Assembly: GCF_014384895.1 (NCBI RefSeq)
Contig: NZ_JACRSQ010000026.1
Location: 1-43,009, forward strand
From: Bianquea renquensis
Lineage (GTDB): Bacteria > Bacillota > Clostridia > Lachnospirales > Bianqueaceae
Length of the DNA stretch: 43,009 bases
Reading direction: 5' to 3'
The notes under the pieces were generated by a model. That model was not told the DNA's origin. It searched no databases and saw only the letters and a list, made by a program, of their open reading frames with translations. Positions within the stretch are counted from its first letter, which is position 1. Each line of letters opens with the position of its first letter. Made by a program: the position numbers and the translations under genes. Of this stretch, positions 15,459 through 23,024 are shown one piece after another.

Positions 15459-15474
15459 GATGATTCCTCCATTC

Positions 15475-15489
15475 TGCCGCTTTGCGGCA
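15475..15489 (-). repeat. Small hairpin upstream of hydF
   Basis: TGCCGC-TTT-GCGGCA, between the MutS-like stop and the hydF ribosome site. Similar in form to the hairpin upstream of iorA (26700-26715). Confidence 0.45.
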
Positions 15490-15506
15490 CTTATATGAGC
15501 GAAAGT

Positions 15507-17318
15507 TTAACTGTCTTCTGTTTCTAAAATACCCGCCATCCGCAACAGCTGTTTCGCATTGGTGGTACGGCATCGTCCTTCTTGGATCCGATAGTCAAAT
15601 CGGATTGTGTCCCCCTCATAATACTCAGTGAAATGGTGATTGACCGCGCGAATCTCCGGATCATTCTCCAAATCACACAGTTCAAAATCATGGGTTGAAA
15701 TAAGACAGCAAATCCACGGGCGAGACAGCTTCTTTGCCGCCTCCGTGGCGCCTATCACTCTGTCCGCTGAGTTTGTGCCTTTAAAGATTTCGTCCACCAG
15801 CGCTAGCATTGGCAACCTCTCTCTGCTATACTCCACCATGGTTTTAATTCGCAAAATCTCCGCATAGAATGTGGAGATCCCTTGGCTCACATCATCCTGA
15901 ATCCGCATGGAGGTAAAAATTTTCATGCGGGAGGCCGACAGCGCTGTGGCACACACTGGCCCGCCCGCGTAAGCCAATGTCAGATTCACTCCGATGCATC
16001 GCAGGAAGGTCGTTTTCCCCGACATATTGGAACCGGTTAGGATGCAAGTTTGGGCGCGAAGAGAAAAGCTATTGGCTACGACCTTATCCTGAGTAATCAG
16101 GGGATGCGCCAAATCCACCGCTTCAAAGCCTGGCTCCTGATCCTGTGTGATGGTAGGAAAACAGGTTTGATCTTTAATCCTGCATAGGGTGCCGAGGCTC
16201 AACAGCATCTCCGCATCTCCGACAGCTTCCAGCCATCCCTCTAACCGAGCTCCGTAGCACCTTCGCCAGCGCTCCAGCGCCTCCACCATGTGATAATTCC
16301 ACATCAGAAGACCGCAGGCCAAAGTATACACCACCGGATTATAGCGCAGATAAACCCCCTGGGCGATTCCAGCAAGCTTCTGAATTCCTGCGGTAGCCGA
16401 TGCGCCGCCGCCGTGCAGCCGTCCCTGCAATTCCCTAAGAGACTCGCTGTCAAAGGATTCCTGCTCTAACCTCCGCAGAATGGTCTCATAGGGCGTGAGG
16501 CTATCCTGAAGTGAAAATAAAGGAGTCAAAATTCTGTTGGTCTTTCGGTACCCAACGAAGAGAAATCCCAGCTGAACCACGAAACAAAGACTTCCAGCGG
16601 CCAACGGGAGAATGTGACACAGGCCCAGAAGGAAGAGTGCAATGGTGATAGGAGGCAGGCCCCATGTGAAAATCCGCAGGGCTACCGGCCATTGTCCTTT
16701 CGGCTGTCTCCGGGCATACTGCAAGAAGCCTTCCATATCTGGATTTTTCTTCGTCTCCGCCACCCGACGGGATAAGGCCTCCAGCTCCATCGCCAGCTCA
16801 TGCTTCTGGACCAGCTCTGAGACCGCCGCCTGCCGCTTTGCGATCTCCGTCGGCGAGGTCATCCCGACACGCAGCGCCTCCTCCAGCTTCTCCCTCCCCC
16901 ATGGAGTGTTGGCCGTGCTGATATAGTGATACAGGCTCTTAGGGCCGAACAGATCCAGATCAACCGCCTGGGGAAAATCCGAGGACAGGAACTCTGCTCC
17001 AGAATCTGTCTGCTCCTGACGCCATTCCTCTCCCATACGGCTCTGATGCCATTGGAGGACAGCCTTCCGGCTCTTCTGCTGCGCCAACTGTTCCATGCTA
17101 TCCCCATGCCATTTCATCAGGCAGATAAACAATAGAAGCCCCACTCCGGCACAGAGCACACTCAATAGAGGTTCAATCCTCCACAGCAAGATGCATGCGC
17201 CTAGGGATACTATAAAGAGAAGCAATCGGATGGCACTAATCCGGTTGTATCGCTGTTCCCATCGATGAATTTCGCACTGACATGCTGTGATATCGCGCTC
17301 AAATCGCTTTTGATCCAT
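15507..17318 (-). CDS. Membrane-anchored MutS-family ATPase
   Basis: A 603-residue protein with a MutS C-terminal core but no mismatch-recognition domain. Residues about 28-48 and 52-72 form a helical hairpin, and another hydrophobic pair lies near 215-255. The middle is the MutS lever/clamp-like helical part. The ATPase domain has Walker A GSNMSGKTT (about 428), the ABC-like signature in MRIQDDVSQGISTFYAE, and Walker B LALVDEIFKGTNSADR. The family is widespread in Firmicutes and its function is not established. The gene follows the CoA-binding gene by 16 bases. GGAGG lies before the ATG. Confidence 0.88.
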   Translation of the reverse strand: MDQKRFERDITACQCEIHRWEQRYNRISAIRLLLFIVSLGACILLWRIEPLLSVLCAGVGLLLFICLMKWHGDSMEQLAQQKSRKAVLQWHQSRMGEEWRQEQTDSGAEFLSSDFPQAVDLDLFGPKSLYHYISTANTPWGREKLEEALRVGMTSPTEIAKRQAAVSELVQKHELAMELEALSRRVAETKKNPDMEGFLQYARRQPKGQWPVALRIFTWGLPPITIALFLLGLCHILPLAAGSLCFVVQLGFLFVGYRKTNRILTPLFSLQDSLTPYETILRRLEQESFDSESLRELQGRLHGGGASATAGIQKLAGIAQGVYLRYNPVVYTLACGLLMWNYHMVEALERWRRCYGARLEGWLEAVGDAEMLLSLGTLCRIKDQTCFPTITQDQEPGFEAVDLAHPLITQDKVVANSFSLRAQTCILTGSNMSGKTTFLRCIGVNLTLAYAGGPVCATALSASRMKIFTSMRIQDDVSQGISTFYAEILRIKTMVEYSRERLPMLALVDEIFKGTNSADRVIGATEAAKKLSRPWICCLISTHDFELCDLENDPEIRAVNHHFTEYYEGDTIRFDYRIQEGRCRTTNAKQLLRMAGILETEDS

Positions 17319-17334
17319 TATGCCTCCATTTCCC

Positions 17335-17709
17335 TTACGGCCATTCCCTCAGGACACAGCCCTGCACGGCCTCGATCCCATTCTGTTCTGCATACTCCAA
17401 GATCTCAGGGCTCTCTGCTCCTGGCTGAATCCAAACCTTCTGAATCCCCAGCCGTGCACAGTCCTGTATGGCTTCCATCCCCGCCTTTGGATTCACAATA
17501 AGATTCACTGCGTCAGGTTTCTCCGGAAGCTCATACAGTGACGTGTACGCCTTTCTCTCTCCTATAAAGTCATATTTCAATGAAATAGGATACACCGTGT
17601 ATCCTTTCTGTATAAGATGCGCAAAAACCTTATATCCATATTTCTCTTCATCCGCCGTTGCTCCCACCACGGCCCAAACCTTTACCTTTTGAAAATCTTC
17701 TTTTCCCAT
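17335..17709 (-). CDS. CoA-binding domain protein (YccU-like)
   Basis: A 124-residue single-domain Rossmann protein of the CoA_binding_2 family. WAVVGATADEEKYGYKVF (12-29) is the glycine-containing nucleotide loop, TVYPISLKYDFIGERKAYTSL follows near 38, and IQKVWIQPGAESPEILEYA near 88 is the most conserved family stretch. Such proteins bind CoA or acyl-CoA; no enzymatic activity is established. It lies between the alkD-like and MutS-like genes with gaps of 22 and 16 bases, so it is presumably cotranscribed with them. Confidence 0.92.
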   Translation of the reverse strand: MGKEDFQKVKVWAVVGATADEEKYGYKVFAHLIQKGYTVYPISLKYDFIGERKAYTSLYELPEKPDAVNLIVNPKAGMEAIQDCARLGIQKVWIQPGAESPEILEYAEQNGIEAVQGCVLREWP

Positions 17710-17731
17710 GAAATTGGACTCCCTTCGCCTT

Positions 17732-18445
17732 TTAGCGTTTCCAGCGCAACACCATCTCTTTGTCTTCCTTTGATACGCGGTTAGACTCTCGCATCTTCTG
17801 AATGGCTCTGTTAATCGTCACATCTGGAAGCTGCGACTTCCTCATACAATCACAAGTTTTGTCTCTGTATTTTGCCCAGGCCGTAGCGAATAGCCATGCC
17901 TGCGCCATGCTGACATAATACCGGTCATCCCGAATTGCGTCTATTCTCTCCAGCACCTGATCAATATACCCATCCTGTAAATAATAATTCATCATGAGGA
18001 TAATGCCAAACCGGCGGACGATTTCTGCCTCCGCCTGTAAATACAGAGGGATATTTTGAAAAAAAGCCTCCCTGTAGCGCTCCACCTGCTTTAAGGATGC
18101 ACAGACGCTGTCACAATTGGCCCAGTTGGTCAACCGATGACAAAAGCTGTTGGTCCGCCTGATAAATTCATCATAGCCGCAGCGATATCGCCCCAGCACG
18201 AATCCCTCCAACAGAATCTCCTCATGACAGTTTCCCTTGGGGATATCTAAAAAGGCGGCGCCATTTCCCTTCGCAATCTCCACCGCCATCTTCCGAAGAA
18301 CCGGTATCCGAACCCCCAGGGAGGTATCCTCTGTCGGAATTAACTTGCTGTTGAAGAGCCGGTAATCCTCATCCGCCTTTGACACCAGATCCTCCAGCAG
18401 CTGTCCATAGAGTTCGTCTGTCCAAGTATCACGGGTCCAGTTCAT
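17732..18445 (-). CDS. DNA alkylation repair protein (AlkD-like HEAT repeat)
   Basis: A 237-residue all-helical protein of the AlkC/AlkD family, a HEAT-repeat glycosylase fold that removes alkylated bases. Family signs are GVRIPVLRKMAVEIAKGN near residue 45, HEEILLEGFVLG near 70, the LTNWANCDSVCASLK segment near 105, which carries the catalytic Trp/Asp region, and QAWLFATAWAKYRD near 185. The start is ATG 18445 with GGAGG 7 bases upstream; the frame is open further upstream but contains the promoter. It heads a four-gene run (alkD-like, CoA-binding, MutS-like, hydF) behind a consensus promoter and a LexA-like box. Confidence 0.9.
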   Translation of the reverse strand: MNWTRDTWTDELYGQLLEDLVSKADEDYRLFNSKLIPTEDTSLGVRIPVLRKMAVEIAKGNGAAFLDIPKGNCHEEILLEGFVLGRYRCGYDEFIRRTNSFCHRLTNWANCDSVCASLKQVERYREAFFQNIPLYLQAEAEIVRRFGIILMMNYYLQDGYIDQVLERIDAIRDDRYYVSMAQAWLFATAWAKYRDKTCDCMRKSQLPDVTINRAIQKMRESNRVSKEDKEMVLRWKR

Positions 18446-18460
18446 TCGTTTTCCTCCGTT

Positions 18461-18474
18461 CGAATATATGTTCG
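18461..18474. promoter_or_regulatory. LexA (SOS) box-like operator
   Basis: Minus strand CGAACATATATTCG, against the Bacillus/Clostridium LexA pattern CGAAC-N4-GTTCG: one mismatch in the core palindrome. It covers the expected transcription start of the alkD-like operon, a typical repressor position. Confidence 0.55.
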
Positions 18475-18479
18475 TTTTT

Positions 18480-18508
18480 AGTATAGCATTCCACCCCTTT
18501 TCTGTCAA
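18480..18508 (-). promoter_or_regulatory. Sigma-A promoter of the alkD-like operon
   Basis: Minus strand TTGACA (18503-18508), 17 bases, TATACT (18480-18485). Confidence 0.8.
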
Positions 18509-18546
18509 TTCTTTTTCTACTTCTTTATAGGTTTATAAAAAAAATC

Positions 18547-18575
18547 TAGTCAAAAATTAAAAATAGGTCTATAAT
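18547..18575 (+). promoter_or_regulatory. Sigma-A promoter of pfkA
   Basis: TAGTCA (18547-18552), 17 bases, TATAAT (18570-18575). Confidence 0.65.
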
Positions 18576-18611
18576 AAGGGAGATGAAATCTACAATCGAG
18601 GAGGAATTGAA

Positions 18612-19688
18612 ATGAAAAGGCGTATTGGTATTTTGACCAGCGGCGGAGACTGTCCAGGATTGAACGCAGCGATCCGCGGTGTAGCCCGTGCTTCCTACGA
18701 ACTATTCGACGCTGAATTTGTCGGCATCGCAGATGGATATAAAGGCCTCATTGAGGGCGATTATCGGGAAATGACAGAGAATGATTTTAAAGGAATTTTG
18801 ACGCTGGGCGGTACAATTCTTGGCACCTCACGACGCCCGTACCGCAATATGCGCAAGATTGAGGATGACAATATCAACAAAGTGGAGGCTATGAAAGCCA
18901 ACTATAAAAAGATGAAGTTGGACTGTCTTGTCACCCTGGGAGGCAATGGAACCCATAAGACTGCCAATCTCCTTGCCGAGGAGGGACTGAACGTGATTGG
19001 TCTTCCCAAGACGATCGATAACGATATTTGGGGAACTGATGTCACCTTTGGATTCCACACGGCGGTGGATATCGCAACCGATGTGGTGGACCGCATCCAT
19101 ACCACTGCCAACAGCCACGGGCGCGTCATGGTAATTGAGTTGATGGGCAATAAGGCAGGGTGGCTGACGCTGTACGCCGGTGTTTCCGGCGGCGCCGATA
19201 TCATTCTCCTTCCGGAAATTCCCTTTGACCTAGAGAAGGTCATCGCCATGGTAGAAAAACGCACGAAGGAGCGCCAGCGCAGCTTTTCCATCATCGCCAT
19301 CGCGGAGGGCGCCTTCCGCCAAGACGAAAGCAGTCTAAAACGCAAGGAGCGTCTGGCTCGCCTGAAAGAGCACAATTACCCCTCGACGGCCTATCAGCTA
19401 GCGGATCAGATTCAAGGGCAAACCGGTCTTGAGACTCGGGTGGTTGTCCCGGGCCACTACCAGAGAGGCGGGAGTCCCTCTCCCTATGATCGCCTTCTGG
19501 CAACACAATTTGGCGTGTACGCGGCGAACCTGATCAAGGATGAAAATTACGGCCAGACGGTGGCAATGACCGGCGGCAAGGTTGGACATAACCCGCTGCC
19601 AGACATCGCCGGCAAGACGAAGCTTGTGCCCCCCCATCACCAGATCGTACAGGCCGCCCGGGACATGGGCGTTTCCTTTGGGGAATAA
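18612..19688 (+). CDS. pfkA: 6-phosphofructokinase
   Basis: A 358-residue group A phosphofructokinase catalysing fructose 6-phosphate phosphorylation in glycolysis. Visible are the phosphodonor loop TSGGDCPGLNAA (9-20), GGNGTHKT (110-117), and the catalytic PKTIDND (132-138). Gly113 at the position equivalent to E. coli Gly104 predicts ATP rather than pyrophosphate as donor, while Lys133 (E. coli Gly124) is the residue of the PPi-type and actinobacterial ATP-type clade. The C terminus has GGSPSPYDRLLATQFG. GAGGAGG precedes the ATG. It is a single-gene unit with its own promoter and a strong terminator. Confidence 0.95.
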   Translation: MKRRIGILTSGGDCPGLNAAIRGVARASYELFDAEFVGIADGYKGLIEGDYREMTENDFKGILTLGGTILGTSRRPYRNMRKIEDDNINKVEAMKANYKKMKLDCLVTLGGNGTHKTANLLAEEGLNVIGLPKTIDNDIWGTDVTFGFHTAVDIATDVVDRIHTTANSHGRVMVIELMGNKAGWLTLYAGVSGGADIILLPEIPFDLEKVIAMVEKRTKERQRSFSIIAIAEGAFRQDESSLKRKERLARLKEHNYPSTAYQLADQIQGQTGLETRVVVPGHYQRGGSPSPYDRLLATQFGVYAANLIKDENYGQTVAMTGGKVGHNPLPDIAGKTKLVPPHHQIVQAARDMGVSFGE

Positions 19689-19709
19689 GGAGCCGGCTAT
19701 AGAAGAATG

Positions 19710-19758
19710 AAAAGCCTGCTGTCTCGCGAGTGCGGCAATCGCGAGACAGCAGGCTTTT
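19710..19758. terminator. Bidirectional terminator between pfkA and the Eis-like gene
   Basis: A 19-bp perfect stem (19710-19728 with 19740-19758), bounded by four A on one side and four T on the other. It serves both converging units. Confidence 0.92.
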
Positions 19759-19777
19759 CCATGTCGGGATTCATAGT

Positions 19778-20932
19778 TTAGAAGCCATCCGGCCCTGAAA
19801 TATACAAAGGCAGCGGGAACCATCCGGCCGGAAGACGGCTCATATCCTCGCCGTAAGCGCCGTAACCGAAAATTGGCGAGCACAGCAGCCCCATGGCGGA
19901 TCTCCGCGATAACATCAAATCCGGCATTTCCTCCGTCTTGCTGATCTGAACCCTCTGACCCTGAACCAGGATCTCTATGGGCGCCTCGCCCTCGATCTCC
20001 AGCCGAAACCGCCCGTCCTTCAGACCTTCGCTCTGCGCCTTGATCTCGAGAAACATTTGAATGACACGCCGGTAGTCAAAGATCTGAAAACTCTCGTTGG
20101 TCTTAAGCTCGTATCGCTCGCAAAACTCGGCCAACACGCTAATTTTCTTCCGCTCGTAGGCGGCCAACGATATCAGGATCGCATCCCGATTCATCTGTTG
20201 AAGATAGGCCTTGCACACCTGCGGCAGTTTGGATACGTCTGCCAGTTCAATTTCAGAAAATTGACCTGCATCCCTGGATACAATGGCATAGCCAATACAT
20301 TCCTGGTGATGATTGATGATGGCGTACAATGTCGATTGCCAGGATTGGCAGATTCGGTAAAAATCCTTCCGCCTGCGCCCTGTGATGGCCCTTCTCTGAT
20401 ATAAGGAATACACCTGATCCAACAAGCTAACATCCGTCTCCTCCACCTGCACAAACTGAATACCTGTCTTGGATGTAAATCCCACATGGTGATGGATATT
20501 GGCGGATGTTACGGTGAAATTAAGCTGGACTCCACACGGTTCATATCCGAAATACTCATAGCGCTGCCGTTGCCCGCCTAGGGCACTGAAGGCATATCCC
20601 TCCGCCCGCATGTCCGCCACTGCCATCTCCATGAGCTTCTTCATATACCCCCGTTTCCTGGCATAAGGGTGAACGCTGACCGTGCCCAACAGCCCTGCCT
20701 TTAACACCTGTGTTCCGCTCTTAAACTCTGTCGGAAGCACACAGACCATCGCTTTAATCTTTCCATTGTCCTTAGCAAGATAATGGTACCCGGCCCCGCC
20801 GGCTCCCTTCCCGTAAACTTTAGGTAGGAGCGTCTGAAAATCATGAGGCTGGTGAGCCGCGCTAAACACATAGTTAGCAAAATCTAAGATATCCTCCTCA
20901 TCCCTGCTCTCTCCCCTGCAAAATTCAACCAT
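19778..20932 (-). CDS. Eis-like GNAT N-acetyltransferase
   Basis: A 384-residue protein with a tandem GNAT fold. The acetyl-CoA-binding motif is in LLGTVSVHPYARKRGYMKKLMEMAV (about residues 83-107), with VSVHP and R-K-R-G-Y as core. FSALGGQRQRYEYFGYE near 120 is characteristic of the Eis family. The C-terminal 100 residues fit the SCP2-like domain of Eis. Family members acetylate amines such as aminoglycosides or lysines; the substrate here is unknown. It is the last gene of the TM/HD/Eis unit, 12 bases after the HD gene. Confidence 0.88.
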   Translation of the reverse strand: MVEFCRGESRDEEDILDFANYVFSAAHQPHDFQTLLPKVYGKGAGGAGYHYLAKDNGKIKAMVCVLPTEFKSGTQVLKAGLLGTVSVHPYARKRGYMKKLMEMAVADMRAEGYAFSALGGQRQRYEYFGYEPCGVQLNFTVTSANIHHHVGFTSKTGIQFVQVEETDVSLLDQVYSLYQRRAITGRRRKDFYRICQSWQSTLYAIINHHQECIGYAIVSRDAGQFSEIELADVSKLPQVCKAYLQQMNRDAILISLAAYERKKISVLAEFCERYELKTNESFQIFDYRRVIQMFLEIKAQSEGLKDGRFRLEIEGEAPIEILVQGQRVQISKTEEMPDLMLSRRSAMGLLCSPIFGYGAYGEDMSRLPAGWFPLPLYISGPDGF

Positions 20933-20944
20933 CGCACTTCCCCC

Positions 20945-22204
20945 TCATTTAATATTTATCGCAATCGTCTCCAAATCAAACTGAATCAGTTTGATAAAGC
21001 GATCCACCAGGCCTTGCTTGCGGCTCCAATAGCCTCTCGCCGCTTCTGTCTTCAGAGGGTTGTCCTCCCTCATCCGGCCGCTATATTTCAGAATGTGCTC
21101 ATACGCATCGCCGTACGTGACGTTGGGGTTTGCCCCCTCCGCCATGCAGTCCCACAGGATGGCCAAAGCCCCTGTCTCGTCCAGATGATCCGCCTCCAGA
21201 AGAAGCTGGAACTCTAAAGGATTATCTGTGCGGGTTAAGTATCGTTTATCCGAATGCCTGTCGATCATCCACGTGACTTTTTGAATAAATGTCTCCTCAT
21301 ACCCAGCTCTTCTCAGATACTCGGCACAGATTCGACTGCTGTCATAGGCGTGGGCGATGCCATCGCTTGTGACAGAATACCCCACATCATGAAAGATAAC
21401 CGCCATTCGGAGAGCCTCTGACTCTTGTAGACAGGACATGAGGCGAAGGGCCCACCAATACGCCCGGCACATGTGAGCGGACCGCTGACGAAAAGGAAAA
21501 ATGATCCCCATGCGGTTGGGAACAAGATCCCTGCCGCGCATGACATCCTCCATAAAAGCAAGAGCCTCTCGGTCCCGGTCAAAGGGCACTTCCATCTCGC
21601 TCCCCAGATCCAGGATCAGATGTTCAAGGAACAGCTCCGTAAAGCATTGCCGCTCCCGCCAAAATGCCCTTGCCTCCTCCGTCACCATTGGATTACAGGC
21701 CAGCTGGGACGCCCCATTGCTCCGGATGCGACTAAAGGTCTTCTCAAATGATTGACAGGCCTGCTGCCCTTCACAAAAGCAGTCCTTCATGATCGACATA
21801 GGGCCACACCCGTCCAACAGGTCCGCTTCCATGAGCAAAATCAGTTCCAAAGGAACCTCTTCACAGGGGATATCCCGCCGTTGTAGCCATTCCTTCCGCG
21901 AGTGATTTCGAATTATATATTCTAAATTGAGCAAAAATTTATCGGATTTGTTCTCAAATGAGAAGGATTTCCCATACCTCCGAACCAGTTCTGCGCTATG
22001 GAGGCTGTGCCCTTCTCTTTTAACTGAGTATCCAATATCATGTAGGATCGCCGCCGTTACCACAAGTTCCGTGTCCACGACGTCCTGGGATGCACATAGC
22101 CGTTGCGCCCACCGTGCGACTCGCAGGCTATGTCTCTGCCGCTCCTGCAAGGGCGGTGCACCGAGAAATCCCTTCATCTCTTGCACTAGGGCTTCATATC
22201 TCAT
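20945..22204 (-). CDS. Protein with two HD domains
   Basis: A 419-residue protein with a tandem duplication of the HD phosphohydrolase fold. The first copy carries RHSLRVARWAQRL and AAILHDIGYSVKREGHSLHSA (about residues 25-80). The second carries RSAHMCRAYWWALRL and AVIFHDVGYSVTSDGIAHAYDSS (about 240-300). Each is followed by an IxRHS element and an LLLEADxLD segment. The conserved H...HD...D metal ligands are present in both. The substrate is unknown. I place the start at ATG 22204, with GGAG 6 bases upstream, overlapping the preceding stop by 4 bases. Confidence 0.85.
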   Translation of the reverse strand: MRYEALVQEMKGFLGAPPLQERQRHSLRVARWAQRLCASQDVVDTELVVTAAILHDIGYSVKREGHSLHSAELVRRYGKSFSFENKSDKFLLNLEYIIRNHSRKEWLQRRDIPCEEVPLELILLMEADLLDGCGPMSIMKDCFCEGQQACQSFEKTFSRIRSNGASQLACNPMVTEEARAFWRERQCFTELFLEHLILDLGSEMEVPFDRDREALAFMEDVMRGRDLVPNRMGIIFPFRQRSAHMCRAYWWALRLMSCLQESEALRMAVIFHDVGYSVTSDGIAHAYDSSRICAEYLRRAGYEETFIQKVTWMIDRHSDKRYLTRTDNPLEFQLLLEADHLDETGALAILWDCMAEGANPNVTYGDAYEHILKYSGRMREDNPLKTEAARGYWSRKQGLVDRFIKLIQFDLETIAINIK

Positions 22205-22422
22205 GGCGCGCTCCATTTCTGAACTGCGGACAGCGCCTCCGCCATCTCCACAGGGATCTGCGAGTCTTCCCAAGACTCTGATTGCTCCAATCGCTCCCGC
22301 TGCTGTTCCCGTTCTCGGTCGAGGAATTGCCCCATGACAAACAGCAGCACCAAAATTGGAATGACCAGCAGCACTTCAATTATCAGATACCCGATCCATT
22401 TACGGCCCCTTTTCTCTTCCAT
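22201..22422 (-). CDS. Small single-span membrane protein
   Basis: A 73-residue protein. A basic N terminus (MEEKRGRKW) is followed by one membrane helix (about residues 10-31, GYLIIEVLLVIPILVLLFVMG), then a strongly charged, probably coiled tail (DREREQQRERLEQSES). The ATG at 22422 has GGAGG 5 bases upstream. Its stop overlaps the HD gene start (ATGA), so the two are translationally coupled. The family is not recognised. Confidence 0.7.
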   Translation of the reverse strand: MEEKRGRKWIGYLIIEVLLVIPILVLLFVMGQFLDREREQQRERLEQSESWEDSQIPVEMAEALSAVQKWSAP

Positions 22423-22474
22423 CTGCGCCTCCTGCCATCGCCGCCTTGATACCCTTCGACTGTAAGCTATTGTT

Positions 22475-22503
22475 AGTATAGCAAAGCGCACTTTGTCCGT
22501 CAA
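22475..22503 (-). promoter_or_regulatory. Sigma-A promoter of the TM/HD/Eis unit
   Basis: Minus strand TTGACG (22498-22503), 17 bases, TATACT (22475-22480). Confidence 0.75.
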
Positions 22504-22514
22504 GTGGCATTTCA

Positions 22515-22547
22515 AAAGAAAATGCCCCTCATCGCTATGAGGAGCAT
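22515..22547 (-). terminator. Terminator of the aryl-pyruvate operon
   Basis: An 11-bp stem with one mismatch (22522-22532 with 22537-22547), a 4-base loop, and T-rich minus-strand tail. It ends about 12 bases before the next promoter. Confidence 0.75.
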
Positions 22548-22554
22548 CTTAGAC

Positions 22555-22998
22555 CTAGACTTTCTTCAACCGTTGCTGTACCTCGATGGCACTCAGCACA
22601 TCCACATTGCTTTCTTTCAGCGTGTTGGCGGCTTTCACGTTATCATCTGTCTTGAGAATCACCATGGCATGATTGGAAAGCTTTGTTCCAAAGGCATACA
22701 TATATTCGACGCTGATCCCCACCGAACTCATGGCCTTGATGGCAAATAAAAGACCTCCGGGGGAATCATGTACATCCACGGCGAGGACTTCTGTACACTT
22801 CACGATAAACCCTTTTTCCTTCAGAACCTTTTCTCCCCTGGCGGGATCCGACAAAATAAGGCGCAGGATTCCAAAGTCCGTCGTATCCGCGACGGATAAT
22901 CCGTTTAGATCCAATCCCTCCGCCGCCAGTACCTCCAGAACATCCACCAGACGCCCTGGCCTGTTCTCGACAAAAACAGATAGCTGCTGAATAAACAT
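22555..22998 (-). CDS. Tandem ACT-domain protein
   Basis: A 147-residue protein consisting of two ACT domains. The first begins QLSVFVENRPGRLVDVLEVLA (about residues 4-24) and the second EVLAVDVHDSPGGLLFAIKAM (about 70-90). ACT domains bind amino acids and regulate neighbouring activities. Members adjacent to phenylacetate-CoA ligase and indolepyruvate oxidoreductase genes are common in anaerobes and may sense aromatic amino acids; that is inference. The ATG at 22998 has GGAG 8 bases upstream; a GTG three codons earlier is too near the site. Last gene of the aryl-pyruvate operon. Confidence 0.88.
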   Translation of the reverse strand: MFIQQLSVFVENRPGRLVDVLEVLAAEGLDLNGLSVADTTDFGILRLILSDPARGEKVLKEKGFIVKCTEVLAVDVHDSPGGLLFAIKAMSSVGISVEYMYAFGTKLSNHAMVILKTDDNVKAANTLKESNVDVLSAIEVQQRLKKV

Positions 22999-23024
22999 TG
23001 ATACCACTCCTCTCCTTTGGCCGA

